A stretch of DNA of 33,079 nucleotides from a virus. A model generated the notes under the pieces. It was not told the DNA's origin, did not search any database, and saw nothing but the letters and a program-made list of their open reading frames with translations. Both the position numbers and the translations under genes were made by a program. The first letter of the stretch is position 1; every line of letters begins with the position of its first letter. The stretch covers positions 1 to 33,079 of IMG/VR virus record IMGVR_UViG_3300003690_000057; one strand, given 5' to 3'. This document shows positions 24,067 through 31,466 of the stretch, piece after piece.

Positions 24067-24402
24067 CTAGCTTGTAAACGGCCAGCGCAAGCCCGTTTCG
24101 CCTTCGAATGCCCGAACCGATTTCATTAAACTATGTCGCGACGACAACGTCCTGTGATCAGTCAACCCATGCTTAAGATAGGCATCCATATAGCTTTTTT
24201 CTCCCTGCAAGCTCTTCATAAAGGAATTAATCTGAGACTGGGTGCCCATCAACTTAAGAGGGAGCCCCATCCCAGAAGCATACAGGTCTAAAAGCGCTAG
24301 TTTGACTTGGCCGGCGAATTTACTATAGGCTTTAATGCGGCGTTCATTTAACTTGCCATCACGATTATCTAAATAAATAATATTTGTGGTTAAGTCGTCC
24401 AT
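24067..24402 (-). CDS. Small conserved tail-region protein, unknown function
   Basis: A 111-residue soluble, helical protein. The C-terminal half has a distinctive pattern: GEKSYMDAYLKHGLTDHRTL then SVRAFEGETGLRWPF. I recall similar sequences in other T4-like marine phages in the same position, but no function. It lies between the tail assembly chaperone frameshift extension and the tape measure gene, so a chaperone or baseplate-core role is plausible. AAGGGG lies 8 bases before the ATG, and a CTATTTA motif 19 bases before it suggests its own late promoter. Confidence 0.65.
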   Translation of the reverse strand: MDDLTTNIIYLDNRDGKLNERRIKAYSKFAGQVKLALLDLYASGMGLPLKLMGTQSQINSFMKSLQGEKSYMDAYLKHGLTDHRTLSSRHSLMKSVRAFEGETGLRWPFTS

Positions 24403-24420
24403 TTAAAAAGCCCCTTAATA

Positions 24421-24427
24421 TAAATAG
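24421..24427 (-). promoter_or_regulatory. Candidate late promoter motif upstream of the small tail protein
   Basis: Minus strand TTACTATTTATATTAAGG. CTATTTA lies 19 bases before the ATG at 24402, in the gap after the frameshift-extension stop. It would serve the tape measure and baseplate genes. Confidence 0.45.
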
Positions 24428-24448
24428 TAAGCAACTAAAAAGGCGGAA

Positions 24449-24634
24449 CTACTTCTTTGCCCGGGCCTTCTCAATTTGTTCGTTCTGATCTTTATACTCT
24501 TTAACTAGTCGCTCAACAAACCATTGGCGCAGGGCCACAGGGAGATTATAGGCTTCAAAAAATGACCAGGCGCCGTAATGCTTTAAAACGAAGAACTCTT
24601 CGTAAACGCTTTGTTGGTATTTAGGTGTTAGGCC
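24449..24634 (-). CDS. Frameshift extension of the tail assembly chaperone (no start codon of its own)
   Basis: In the +1 (equivalently -2) frame an open stretch encodes 61 residues after the T-run: GLTPKYQQSVYEEFFVLKHY, then GAWSFFEAYNLPVALRQWFV, ending KARAKK before TAG at 24449-24451. It has the look of a conserved protein domain, yet has no ATG or suitably placed start, and a TGA lies just upstream in this frame. Joining it to residue 281 of the upstream gene gives a 342-residue protein (343 by -2 slippage). The position between tube and tape measure is exactly where tail phages encode a frameshifted chaperone. Confidence 0.7.
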   Translation of the reverse strand, partial: GLTPKYQQSVYEEFFVLKHYGAWSFFEAYNLPVALRQWFVERLVKEYKDQNEQIEKARAKK

Positions 24635-25478
24635 AAAAAAACTGTGCCGTCAAGGGCATCGTCACCTCCCCATCGTGAGAGCAATGATTGCATGCAAAGT
24701 CATAGGCAATGTCGACGTCAGGCTTTACCTTCTCGTAAATGGTTCGCAAATATTTGACGTCCTGCAGGGGCATTTGTTCAATAAATTGGCCTACTTGGGA
24801 GGGATCGGTATGAGTATTCACCGAAACAATCACAAGCTTCAGCAAATCGGTGCTTCGGGTATCAGGGAGCTTCAGCTTTTTCTTCTTCTCGTTGCTCTCC
24901 GACAGCATTCGCTCATCTCTAGAGGTCAAGAGTCTTACTTCTACATCCACCTGAGATTTAGGGAGCGCAAACACAAAAGTGCCAGTGTCGCTCATCTCTA
25001 CGTTTTCCGGTATTTCGGAAGCATCATGACAATCGACCTCCTCCAGATTAAATACCTTCGAGTTTACCTCGCGGCAAGAAGGACACCTAACAGTGGTGTC
25101 ATAAAGGGGACCATAGCCAGTAATCCTAGCTGCAATGAGCAAAGCGTTCTTGTCTCCAATTAATAAACTATCTGCTTTAATGTTTTTGTTTAAAAGGATC
25201 GACTCTAATAAGCGATCGATGGCAAGTCCCTTTTTCAAAAGAGATTCTGAAGTAAGAATATCCTCTTCTTTTGCCGTCATGTGACGTATTTCAACTGTGT
25301 CTATGTCCGCAAGGGGATGGTTTTCATCATAAAAGCGTCCCTTACTGGGGAGATCCACAAAATCTGTAGGGGCTACAAATGAAAACATACCCTCGGACGT
25401 TGTTGCGGCAACGGCGGGGGATCCTGTGTTTTCCGGGGTGGGGGCTCCAAAACGCTCTGAATTTCTTTTCCGAGCCAT
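24621..25478 (-). CDS. Probable tail assembly chaperone / gp26-like baseplate protein with zinc-ribbon cysteines
   Basis: A 285-residue protein. After a disordered N-terminus it reads FSFVAPTDFVDLPSKGRFYD, then VEIRHMTAKEEDILTSESLL, the hallmark opening of the T4 gp26-like baseplate/tail-chaperone family. Two CxxC pairs, CPSC near 136 and CNHC near 268, could bind zinc. It ends MPLTAQFFWPNT, but the codons for FFW are TTT TTT TGG, a run of seven T, and a conserved-looking 61-residue extension continues in the +1/-2 frame. The normal and extended forms would correspond to lambda gpG and gpGT. Position after the tube gene and before the tape measure supports the chaperone role. A TATAAT-like box lies upstream but lacks a -35. 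Confidence 0.75.
   Translation of the reverse strand: MARKRNSERFGAPTPENTGSPAVAATTSEGMFSFVAPTDFVDLPSKGRFYDENHPLADIDTVEIRHMTAKEEDILTSESLLKKGLAIDRLLESILLNKNIKADSLLIGDKNALLIAARITGYGPLYDTTVRCPSCREVNSKVFNLEEVDCHDASEIPENVEMSDTGTFVFALPKSQVDVEVRLLTSRDERMLSESNEKKKKLKLPDTRSTDLLKLVIVSVNTHTDPSQVGQFIEQMPLQDVKYLRTIYEKVKPDVDIAYDFACNHCSHDGEVTMPLTAQFFWPNT
24635..24641 (-). other. Candidate programmed frameshift site (seven T)
   Basis: Zero frame CAG TTT TTT TGG CCT. A +1 slip on TTT-TTT-T keeps perfect Phe-tRNA pairing and gives QFFGLT; a -2 slip gives QFFFGLT. Phage Mu is the established example of a -2 frameshift in this gene type. A sequencing or assembly error in the homopolymer is the competing explanation. 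Confidence 0.6.
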
Positions 25479-25503
25479 TAACTACCTTCTTTCAATATTA
25501 TAA

Positions 25504-26085
25504 TTACGCTTCCGTTGCGAATGCAATCGCGGGTCCGGGAGTGTATATGGCATAATCATACCGCATTCCCAGCGTGATGTTAAGCAATTCGGTGTCCTGA
25601 TCGTAATTTAAATCACCGAACTCTGCTTTGGTGATCCAGCCGTTGATCAGCTGCCACGTTCCAACGTCGCCGCCTTCACCGTTAACCTCTTGAATAGTAA
25701 CGATTCCTAGCGCCGCAAGAGCGTCAGCCTTGTTGACGGTGCCGGGGACCTGTTGGCCAAGAACAACATTTTCCTGAATGTCGGGGCGCAACCAGCCCAT
25801 CCCAGCCAGCGCATTCATCAAAAGCGCATTGCCATCAGGATTGATTGAGTTTACAATTACTGCAGTTATTTCGTTCCACTCGACGGAACCAGGATAATAG
25901 TAGGTGTTTCCAAGAAACTTATGATTAGCGGTTCCTACAGTATATCCTGGCTTGGTCACCGACTTGGCCAGATACTTAGCATAAGTAAAAGCCTCGTCGC
26001 CAGTAGGAGAAGCTAAGCCCGGAATCTCCAAGATAAATCTATGTGCTCTTTTAGGCTCAGATAGTGCGCTTGTCCAAAATGGCAT
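25504..26085 (-). CDS. Tail tube protein (gp19-like)
   Basis: A 193-residue tube subunit that stacks into the inner tube carrying DNA. The N-terminus FWTSALSEPKRAHRFILEIPG, then KSVTKPGYTVGTANHKFLGN, and the C-terminus ELLNITLGMRYDYAIY are typical of gp19-family tube proteins of marine T4-like phages. It directly follows the sheath, as in T4 (18-19). GTAGGAG precedes the ATG, and a CTATTTA motif 31 bases upstream suggests a separate late promoter for high expression. Confidence 0.88.
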   Translation of the reverse strand: MPFWTSALSEPKRAHRFILEIPGLASPTGDEAFTYAKYLAKSVTKPGYTVGTANHKFLGNTYYYPGSVEWNEITAVIVNSINPDGNALLMNALAGMGWLRPDIQENVVLGQQVPGTVNKADALAALGIVTIQEVNGEGGDVGTWQLINGWITKAEFGDLNYDQDTELLNITLGMRYDYAIYTPGPAIAFATEA

Positions 26086-26115
26086 TGTATTATTTTCTCC
26101 TACAAAGTTCTACAT

Positions 26116-26122
26116 TAAATAG
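26116..26122 (-). promoter_or_regulatory. Candidate late promoter motif upstream of the tail tube gene
   Basis: Minus strand ACACTATTTAATGTAG. CTATTTA lies 31 bases before the ATG at 26085, in the AT-rich 64-base gap after the sheath stop. Confidence 0.5.
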
Positions 26123-26149
26123 TGTATTAATTGAAAACATTCTTTTTAA

Positions 26150-29095
26150 TTAGTCGTCGAATGACGCTCCCGTTCTGGTGATATTGAAATCAATCGCGAT
26201 ATACTCAATAGCGCGGGTTGGCTTCAAGAAAATCTGTGCGTACATAATGTTCCTATCAACCAATTCCGGAGTGGTAGTGGTCTTATCAAGAACCAGCTTG
26301 TAATCCGACAAACCAAAGTTGGTTTTAATGTCAGCCAAAATCGGTTGCACCAGTGAAATGAAGCGTGCCCAGGTGGTTTCCACATTGGGATCGAACAGAA
26401 GCCGAATGGCAACCTGAGAGATTCTCTTCTTGACAAAGATCATGAGGCGACGGACATTAATTCGATCAAGTGCCGACGGGGTGACTTGCAGGGTCTTCTG
26501 ACCGAAGATTACAATGCCTTCCGCGGGGAACTTGGCAATGGGGTTAATATTCGCAGCATACAGCGTGTCCCGGTCCTTGCGTCGCAGCTGATGGGCCACG
26601 TCTACAACCGGAATACCTGCCGCACCTTCAGTAAGGCCGCCGCGATTGAAGCCTGCGGGAGCAAACCAAACCTGCGTCTTCTTCTGAGAGCTTGAGAACG
26701 TTCCCAAGGCAGCCACAGAAGGCGGTAGCCAAACCATAGATCCCTGGATAGTATCTCGGCATCTTACCCACGGGTAGAAGCAGCAACCATACGAACTGTT
26801 GAGCCCTCGGTCCCTCAGGCTGCTCACCACGCTAGCGAGTCCAGATGCGGTATTATTGCGAGCCGAAGAAGTGTCTTCTGCGCGGGGGGTATAACCTCCG
26901 TTAAGATCTATAATGGCCAAGGCATCCGCACGGTCTTCGCACAGATTTAGTAAGTTAGTGGTTAATCCTTCGTGTCGCATACCAGGAATGGTCGCAAGAT
27001 TCATTTCTACCACTTCTGGATCGGCAATTGAATCAATGGCCTGTCGCACGGAGTTGAAAACATAACTATTGGCATCCGTCGCCGAAGAGGGTAGATTAAA
27101 GGTGGCACTATTAAAGGGGTTAAGCTCTTTAATGTCCAGTCCATCAAAGCCGCCATACAACGGAACCGTAAAACGATCAAATCCCTTGTCCAAAACGCCG
27201 GCGATCGATCCGCTAGTGTTGGTTAAAGAGTTTCCGGCTGCATGAGAGCCTGACTCCCAGTAAGCGTTGGATAAAGTGTCGCCCGCCAAACGAAGGTCGT
27301 CCAGTGTGAAATACATGGACTCTTCAGTTTTGCGCGTCGTTGTATCCTCACCATCAAACATGTTGGCCACGATGCCGCCGCGGGGGCGCAACAAATCAAT
27401 TGTTGAGTCAGCGAAGCGACTACCACCGGCAGTGCGTGACGTCTGTAGCCCCCAATATGCATCGGTGGGATTATTAAGATTCCCCGCGGATGACGAAGTT
27501 CTTAGCTCTGGCGAAGGATAAAGAAGTGAAACATCTAACGTCGAACCACTCACCACCAAGACACTCGACATTGTCGCTGTCGCCAGCTGGGCGAGGAGGG
27601 TCTCGCGGCCGGCCGAGCCTGACTTAATCCAATTCCCGGTGGTGGTGCCGGCGACGATTGCGTCACCCCCATCCTCGTCCAAGTACTTAGTTATGCCCTT
27701 AAAGCCGAAGGGGAGGAGAGCTGGGCTCTCGCCCGCAATCTCCTCGTTGACAGCTACACGAATATAGCTGGAAACGTTATCATAATCGCCGGCCTGGATG
27801 TAGCGTCGCTCATCGACATTCCAAGCAAGAGAGCGGTCTCCCACTTTTCGTGCAACATAATTTAAGGACTCCGGGTTGAGATTTAGATCGTTGAACTGTT
27901 CTATTACCTTTACAACCCCATCGGAGTCTGATAACCGACGCACAACAAGAGAAAACGTACCATAAGGGTCGGCCTCGTTGGTTGATTCCTTAATATCCTG
28001 AACTGAAACCTTCAGATTTCGGTTAGTCCAGTCACCGGGCTGGTTTAGCGCATGCACGGTAAACAACGTGGGCATTTGATCTACTCGATAGCCATTAGCG
28101 ACCGCTCCTCGATTGAGTACATCGCACCCAATAATCGCAGGAGTTTGAGCACCCTGGAGAGGCGCCCTAAAATCATCGCCATCATACGTGGTGTCACGCT
28201 GTAGGGGAACAACAGCTGCAAAGGTTCCACCCGCGGTGGCGTCGTCTAAGATGGCCTCATTAAGAAAACGATCAAATGACTCGCCCAAGAAGTAGTTTAG
28301 CTCACTCTCCACTAGATTTGGGTTGACTCTTTGAGGAGTCGTGTTAAAAACCTTACGAATATATTTTGCACTGGTTCGATCAAAATTAAAAACAGTTTTT
28401 AGCGTCTCAGAGTTAGAGTTAGAATCATTAATAATCAACGTGAACTGACCCTTAGTGGTACCATCGTCTGCCACAATAATACCAGAGCCGCTCGTGCTGG
28501 TACCATCAGTGAGCCGAACGCCGACCGGCCATGCGCTCGCTGTCGCGGCTGCCGGGGGGACGACAGTGCCGTCGGCCATGGTGCCGCTAAGCTGAAGTGT
28601 CGTGGCTGTCTCGGTGGTGTAAACAATTGCAGCGAGGGCGGCGTCGAATGCGCCGAGGGCTGGAGTGGAAGACCCAGTAAGAACTATAATCGCCCACGCC
28701 TTGCCCGCGTCATTGGTCGCGGCGTCAGCATCCCAGCCGGCGGTGCCTACCGTGTCAGACGTGGTCTGTGCGGCTTGAGATCCCAGGAGACGAACATAAG
28801 TGAGGGGAGCACTGTTCTTAAGATAAGCTTGAGCAGCATACGCTCCATAGCTGGGCGCCGCCACATTTGCCCCAAGTCGCCAGACATCGCCGGTCGCACT
28901 CCCGGGGATGGGTGCGCCAAAAACATTTACAAACTCAGAGAACGAATTCACCGTAACTGGCCGTAATCCGGGGCCTTTCTCAGCCCTCCCTATAACAACC
29001 GGTCCGATCCCTGCTGGCGAGGCAGGAAGCTGAGAGTTATCGATTTCATTAACGAAAACTCCGGGTGATACAAATCTAAAATTCTTTACTGACAT
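26150..29095 (-). CDS. Contractile tail sheath protein (gp18-like)
   Basis: A 981-residue sheath subunit; its contraction drives the tube through the host envelope. The N-terminus RFVSPGVFVNEIDNSQLP then GPVVIGRAEKGPG is the classic sheath opening that wraps the neighbouring subunit. The C-terminus FLKPTRAIEYIAIDFNITRT is equally diagnostic. T4 gp18 has 659 residues, so about 300 extra residues, probably in the Ser/Thr/Ala-rich outer domains (roughly 130-230 and 500-620), should decorate the sheath surface. TAGGAG precedes the ATG and a CTATTTA motif lies 35 bases upstream. Confidence 0.93.
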   Translation of the reverse strand: MSVKNFRFVSPGVFVNEIDNSQLPASPAGIGPVVIGRAEKGPGLRPVTVNSFSEFVNVFGAPIPGSATGDVWRLGANVAAPSYGAYAAQAYLKNSAPLTYVRLLGSQAAQTTSDTVGTAGWDADAATNDAGKAWAIIVLTGSSTPALGAFDAALAAIVYTTETATTLQLSGTMADGTVVPPAAATASAWPVGVRLTDGTSTSGSGIIVADDGTTKGQFTLIINDSNSNSETLKTVFNFDRTSAKYIRKVFNTTPQRVNPNLVESELNYFLGESFDRFLNEAILDDATAGGTFAAVVPLQRDTTYDGDDFRAPLQGAQTPAIIGCDVLNRGAVANGYRVDQMPTLFTVHALNQPGDWTNRNLKVSVQDIKESTNEADPYGTFSLVVRRLSDSDGVVKVIEQFNDLNLNPESLNYVARKVGDRSLAWNVDERRYIQAGDYDNVSSYIRVAVNEEIAGESPALLPFGFKGITKYLDEDGGDAIVAGTTTGNWIKSGSAGRETLLAQLATATMSSVLVVSGSTLDVSLLYPSPELRTSSSAGNLNNPTDAYWGLQTSRTAGGSRFADSTIDLLRPRGGIVANMFDGEDTTTRKTEESMYFTLDDLRLAGDTLSNAYWESGSHAAGNSLTNTSGSIAGVLDKGFDRFTVPLYGGFDGLDIKELNPFNSATFNLPSSATDANSYVFNSVRQAIDSIADPEVVEMNLATIPGMRHEGLTTNLLNLCEDRADALAIIDLNGGYTPRAEDTSSARNNTASGLASVVSSLRDRGLNSSYGCCFYPWVRCRDTIQGSMVWLPPSVAALGTFSSSQKKTQVWFAPAGFNRGGLTEGAAGIPVVDVAHQLRRKDRDTLYAANINPIAKFPAEGIVIFGQKTLQVTPSALDRINVRRLMIFVKKRISQVAIRLLFDPNVETTWARFISLVQPILADIKTNFGLSDYKLVLDKTTTTPELVDRNIMYAQIFLKPTRAIEYIAIDFNITRTGASFDD

Positions 29096-29129
29096 GCGTT
29101 TTTATCTCCTAAGCCTGGGATATTCTTAT

Positions 29130-29136
29130 TAAATAG
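29130..29136 (-). promoter_or_regulatory. Candidate late promoter motif upstream of the sheath gene
   Basis: Minus strand GTACTATTTAATAAG. CTATTTA lies 35 bases before the ATG at 29095, in the 63-base gap after the preceding stop. Confidence 0.5.
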
Positions 29137-29158
29137 TACTGAATGGGCGCAATAGTAA

Positions 29159-30100
29159 CTATTCTCTGTAAAATCCACCCTTAATATTGTCCGGAATATC
29201 CCCGAATATTACCTTTTCTCTAGAAAGCTTGAATTCTACTGCGTTTTCTCGTTTTACGATCTTGGGCTTTTCTTGATTGTCACCTTCTCCCACTAAATAT
29301 CCGAGCACTTCGATCGTAATTGTCTGCTCAAAGTTTCTCTGTTCCATTCCCATATTAGAAGCATTCGATCCATTGGCAATACTACCATTTATGAAAACTT
29401 CATAAAAATGATTTTCATAGGTAATGCGCTTAGGCATTCGGGAGTTGCCTGGAATAGTTAAAAACGGCTGTAATAATTCATTAATTTGTTGTTGATACTC
29501 GGTACGTAACGTAACTTCATAGTTTACCATAACCCACGTGGGGATAGGAATACTAATAGTCTCGTAAACTGCCCGCTGGACCGACATATTCCTCTTATTG
29601 GTATTAAGCATCTTCGCCCCCACCGTTTTCTTGGTGCCATATTTACGATTTGCTAAAGCATTTTGAAATTCAGCGGTCTTTTTTTGGTTAATGCGCCGGG
29701 CAACAGTTATAGTGCCTCCCCGTGGGTCATCCACCGGATATAAGTTAGCATAGACGGTGCCTTTCCGAGTGGGATTTTTATCGACGGAAGCCCGGTTGAT
29801 CGTGATAAGAGGAAGGACCAAAGTCTGTTCCGTATCGCGCAACTCTTTATTATGCCAGGACTTTATTTGATACGCGCGCTCAGCACTTACCCACAAAACT
29901 GGAGTTTTACGAAAGCCTTCATTGGTTGTAGTATAAAGATTCAACTCCTCATCTAAAAATCTTACCATGGCACCATCAATAGTTTCCAAAGTAGAGGGCA
30001 TAAACTCAATTTCTCTGAGTCTCTTTTCAACCTCTGGGTCTCCCACATAATCAAACTTATCGGGGTTTTGTATTTGTTTTTGTGTGCGTCGGGCTGCCAT
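29159..30100 (-). CDS. Tail completion/sheath terminator-like protein (gp15-like by position)
   Basis: A 313-residue protein. A segment near 190-215, PTWVMVNYEVTLRTEYQQQI followed by NELLQPF, resembles the core of T4 gp15/tail-terminator proteins, which cap the tail tube and sheath. The N-terminus is basic (ARRTQKQIQNPDKFDYVG). Position between the neck-like protein and the sheath matches gp15 of T4 (13-14-15-16-17-18), though terminase genes are not between them here. It begins 3 bases after the neck stop. Homology by eye is modest. Confidence 0.6.
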   Translation of the reverse strand: MAARRTQKQIQNPDKFDYVGDPEVEKRLREIEFMPSTLETIDGAMVRFLDEELNLYTTTNEGFRKTPVLWVSAERAYQIKSWHNKELRDTEQTLVLPLITINRASVDKNPTRKGTVYANLYPVDDPRGGTITVARRINQKKTAEFQNALANRKYGTKKTVGAKMLNTNKRNMSVQRAVYETISIPIPTWVMVNYEVTLRTEYQQQINELLQPFLTIPGNSRMPKRITYENHFYEVFINGSIANGSNASNMGMEQRNFEQTITIEVLGYLVGEGDNQEKPKIVKRENAVEFKLSREKVIFGDIPDNIKGGFYRE

Positions 30101-30103
30101 GGC

Positions 30104-31375
30104 TTATCCCACGTATATGCCTGCAGGCACATTTTGAAGAACTTTAGCGGTGGAATCTTGAAGAGTAGAATCTTTGGTGGCCACCTCAGTATAAGTAAGT
30201 TCATCAAGTGTCGTCTTTAATTCTTCGCGCAATATATCCTGCTCTGCTTTGGATTGTGCCAGCAAATCCGCTGCATTCAAAGTCACCGATTCACCTGGAA
30301 TGGGGACTGTTGTAAATTTACCACGTACTTGGCCCAAAATTTCTTTTGTTAATGCCAACGCAAATCGCCTAATCCATTGTTTACCAATTGAATTAATGCT
30401 TTCATAAGGAATATTTTGAAACGGCAATGTATTCATATTGTTAATACCCTCAATACCTGATTTAGGCTCGTCAGTGCCGTCTTCCCATGGGGCATACTGA
30501 TTTTCAATCGTAAACTGAACCCAAAACTTTTCCGGACTGGTACTGTCCGGACGTGGGAAAATCTTTAATCGAGTATTTTGAATTTCATATGAATAGTGTG
30601 AAATACGAGTATTGAGTGCGTCTTCATAGCCTATCGCTTGGAGCTTGTTTTGCCAGACAGGGACAATTTCAAAAGTGGAATCATCGGCATACTGTCCATA
30701 AGTTCGTAAATTGCCTACCACCGAGAAGCCGCCATAATATCCGTAAAATCTCCACATAGCACGCGGGGTCTTAAAAAACACTTTACGTACTATCACTCGT
30801 TTGTTCTGAATTTGATTATAATAGAGCTGTGTAGTATCGTTGGCTGATGAGGAAGACAAAATAGTCTGCAGATCATAATTCTGTTCCCCCACTATCCGGG
30901 GAATGGAGCCGGAATAAATCGGAAGAGTGCCTCCTAGGCCTACCTCCGTAATAGATCGCTCTGAAACGCGGCGGGCAAAACCATAATCGAAGCGCGGATA
31001 TCGTAAAGCCACGTCCGTGCCTGCCAGTCCGTCGCCGGCGATAATTTGACCGTCTTGGTCAAAAGACGCCGTTTGGGCGCCGAGCAGTTCTGATAATGAA
31101 TTTTTGCTTTGATGAATGTTTACAATATAAGAATATTCTAAAACTGATTCCTCATAAGCGGAGTAAACATTCCCCTCGGCCAACTCAATGTCTAATACGT
31201 CGCCGCCTAATTTCTTATAAGTAAAGGCTACTTGATCTGAGGCCCCCGATAAAAAGGAAACCGAAGAGGCATACATCCCAAACGGTAACGTGGTTGCAAC
31301 GTTTCCCGGCGAGCCCGTCACAGGCAGCACATTCGAATTAGTTGTCGATGCGGGACTTAATTTAGGGATCGCCAT
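30104..31375 (-). CDS. Neck-like virion protein (gp13/gp14 position)
   Basis: A 423-residue structural protein. IGKQWIRRFALALTKEILGQ then VRGKFTTVPIPGESVTLNAA near 330-370 is a pattern I associate with head-tail connector/neck proteins of marine T4-like phages. The first 40 residues are Ser/Thr/Pro-rich and likely extended. The C-terminal region AEQDILREELKTTLDELT is a helix. The gene lies between the capsid protein and the tail-terminator-like protein, fitting a neck role. AGAGG precedes the ATG, and a CTATTTA motif immediately downstream of the capsid terminator suggests its own late promoter. Confidence 0.6.
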   Translation of the reverse strand: MAIPKLSPASTTNSNVLPVTGSPGNVATTLPFGMYASSVSFLSGASDQVAFTYKKLGGDVLDIELAEGNVYSAYEESVLEYSYIVNIHQSKNSLSELLGAQTASFDQDGQIIAGDGLAGTDVALRYPRFDYGFARRVSERSITEVGLGGTLPIYSGSIPRIVGEQNYDLQTILSSSSANDTTQLYYNQIQNKRVIVRKVFFKTPRAMWRFYGYYGGFSVVGNLRTYGQYADDSTFEIVPVWQNKLQAIGYEDALNTRISHYSYEIQNTRLKIFPRPDSTSPEKFWVQFTIENQYAPWEDGTDEPKSGIEGINNMNTLPFQNIPYESINSIGKQWIRRFALALTKEILGQVRGKFTTVPIPGESVTLNAADLLAQSKAEQDILREELKTTLDELTYTEVATKDSTLQDSTAKVLQNVPAGIYVG

Positions 31376-31400
31376 GAACTTACCTCTAGTATACTGTTAC

Positions 31401-31407
31401 TAAATAG
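31401..31407 (-). promoter_or_regulatory. Candidate late promoter motif upstream of the neck gene
   Basis: Minus strand TTTCTATTTAGTAACAG. CTATTTA lies 26 bases before the ATG at 31375 and directly abuts the capsid-gene terminator stem, so its 5' bases double as part of the terminator U-tract. Preceded by T rather than A, unlike the other four. Confidence 0.4.
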
Positions 31408-31437
31408 AAAGCCCCGCCTCAAAAGAGACGGGGCTTT
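31408..31437 (-). terminator. Rho-independent terminator of the major capsid gene
   Basis: Minus-strand RNA has a 13-base-pair stem: AAAGCCCCGUCUC, loop UUUU, GAGGCGGGGCUUU. All pairs are Watson-Crick except one U-G. It is followed by the U-rich CUAUUU. On the plus strand the same position would be a C-A mismatch, so the terminator is built for the minus strand. It ends 29 bases after the capsid stop. Confidence 0.85.
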
Positions 31438-31466
31438 CACTATTTTGACCTTACGTCAAGTATGAC

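Noticed and set aside
24419-24426. Perfect T4 late box TATAAATA on the plus strand
   Set aside because: It would drive transcription opposite to every gene. It overlaps the minus-strand CTATTTA motif, which is better supported by repetition upstream of other genes.
24675-25163. Plus-strand open frame of 162 codons opposite the tail assembly chaperone
   Set aside because: Antisense to a gene with clear family features; no ribosome site.
31446-31462. TTGAC-N5-GTCAA inverted repeat after the capsid gene
   Set aside because: Arms are only 5 bases and there is no promoter context; the stronger hairpin next to it is the terminator.
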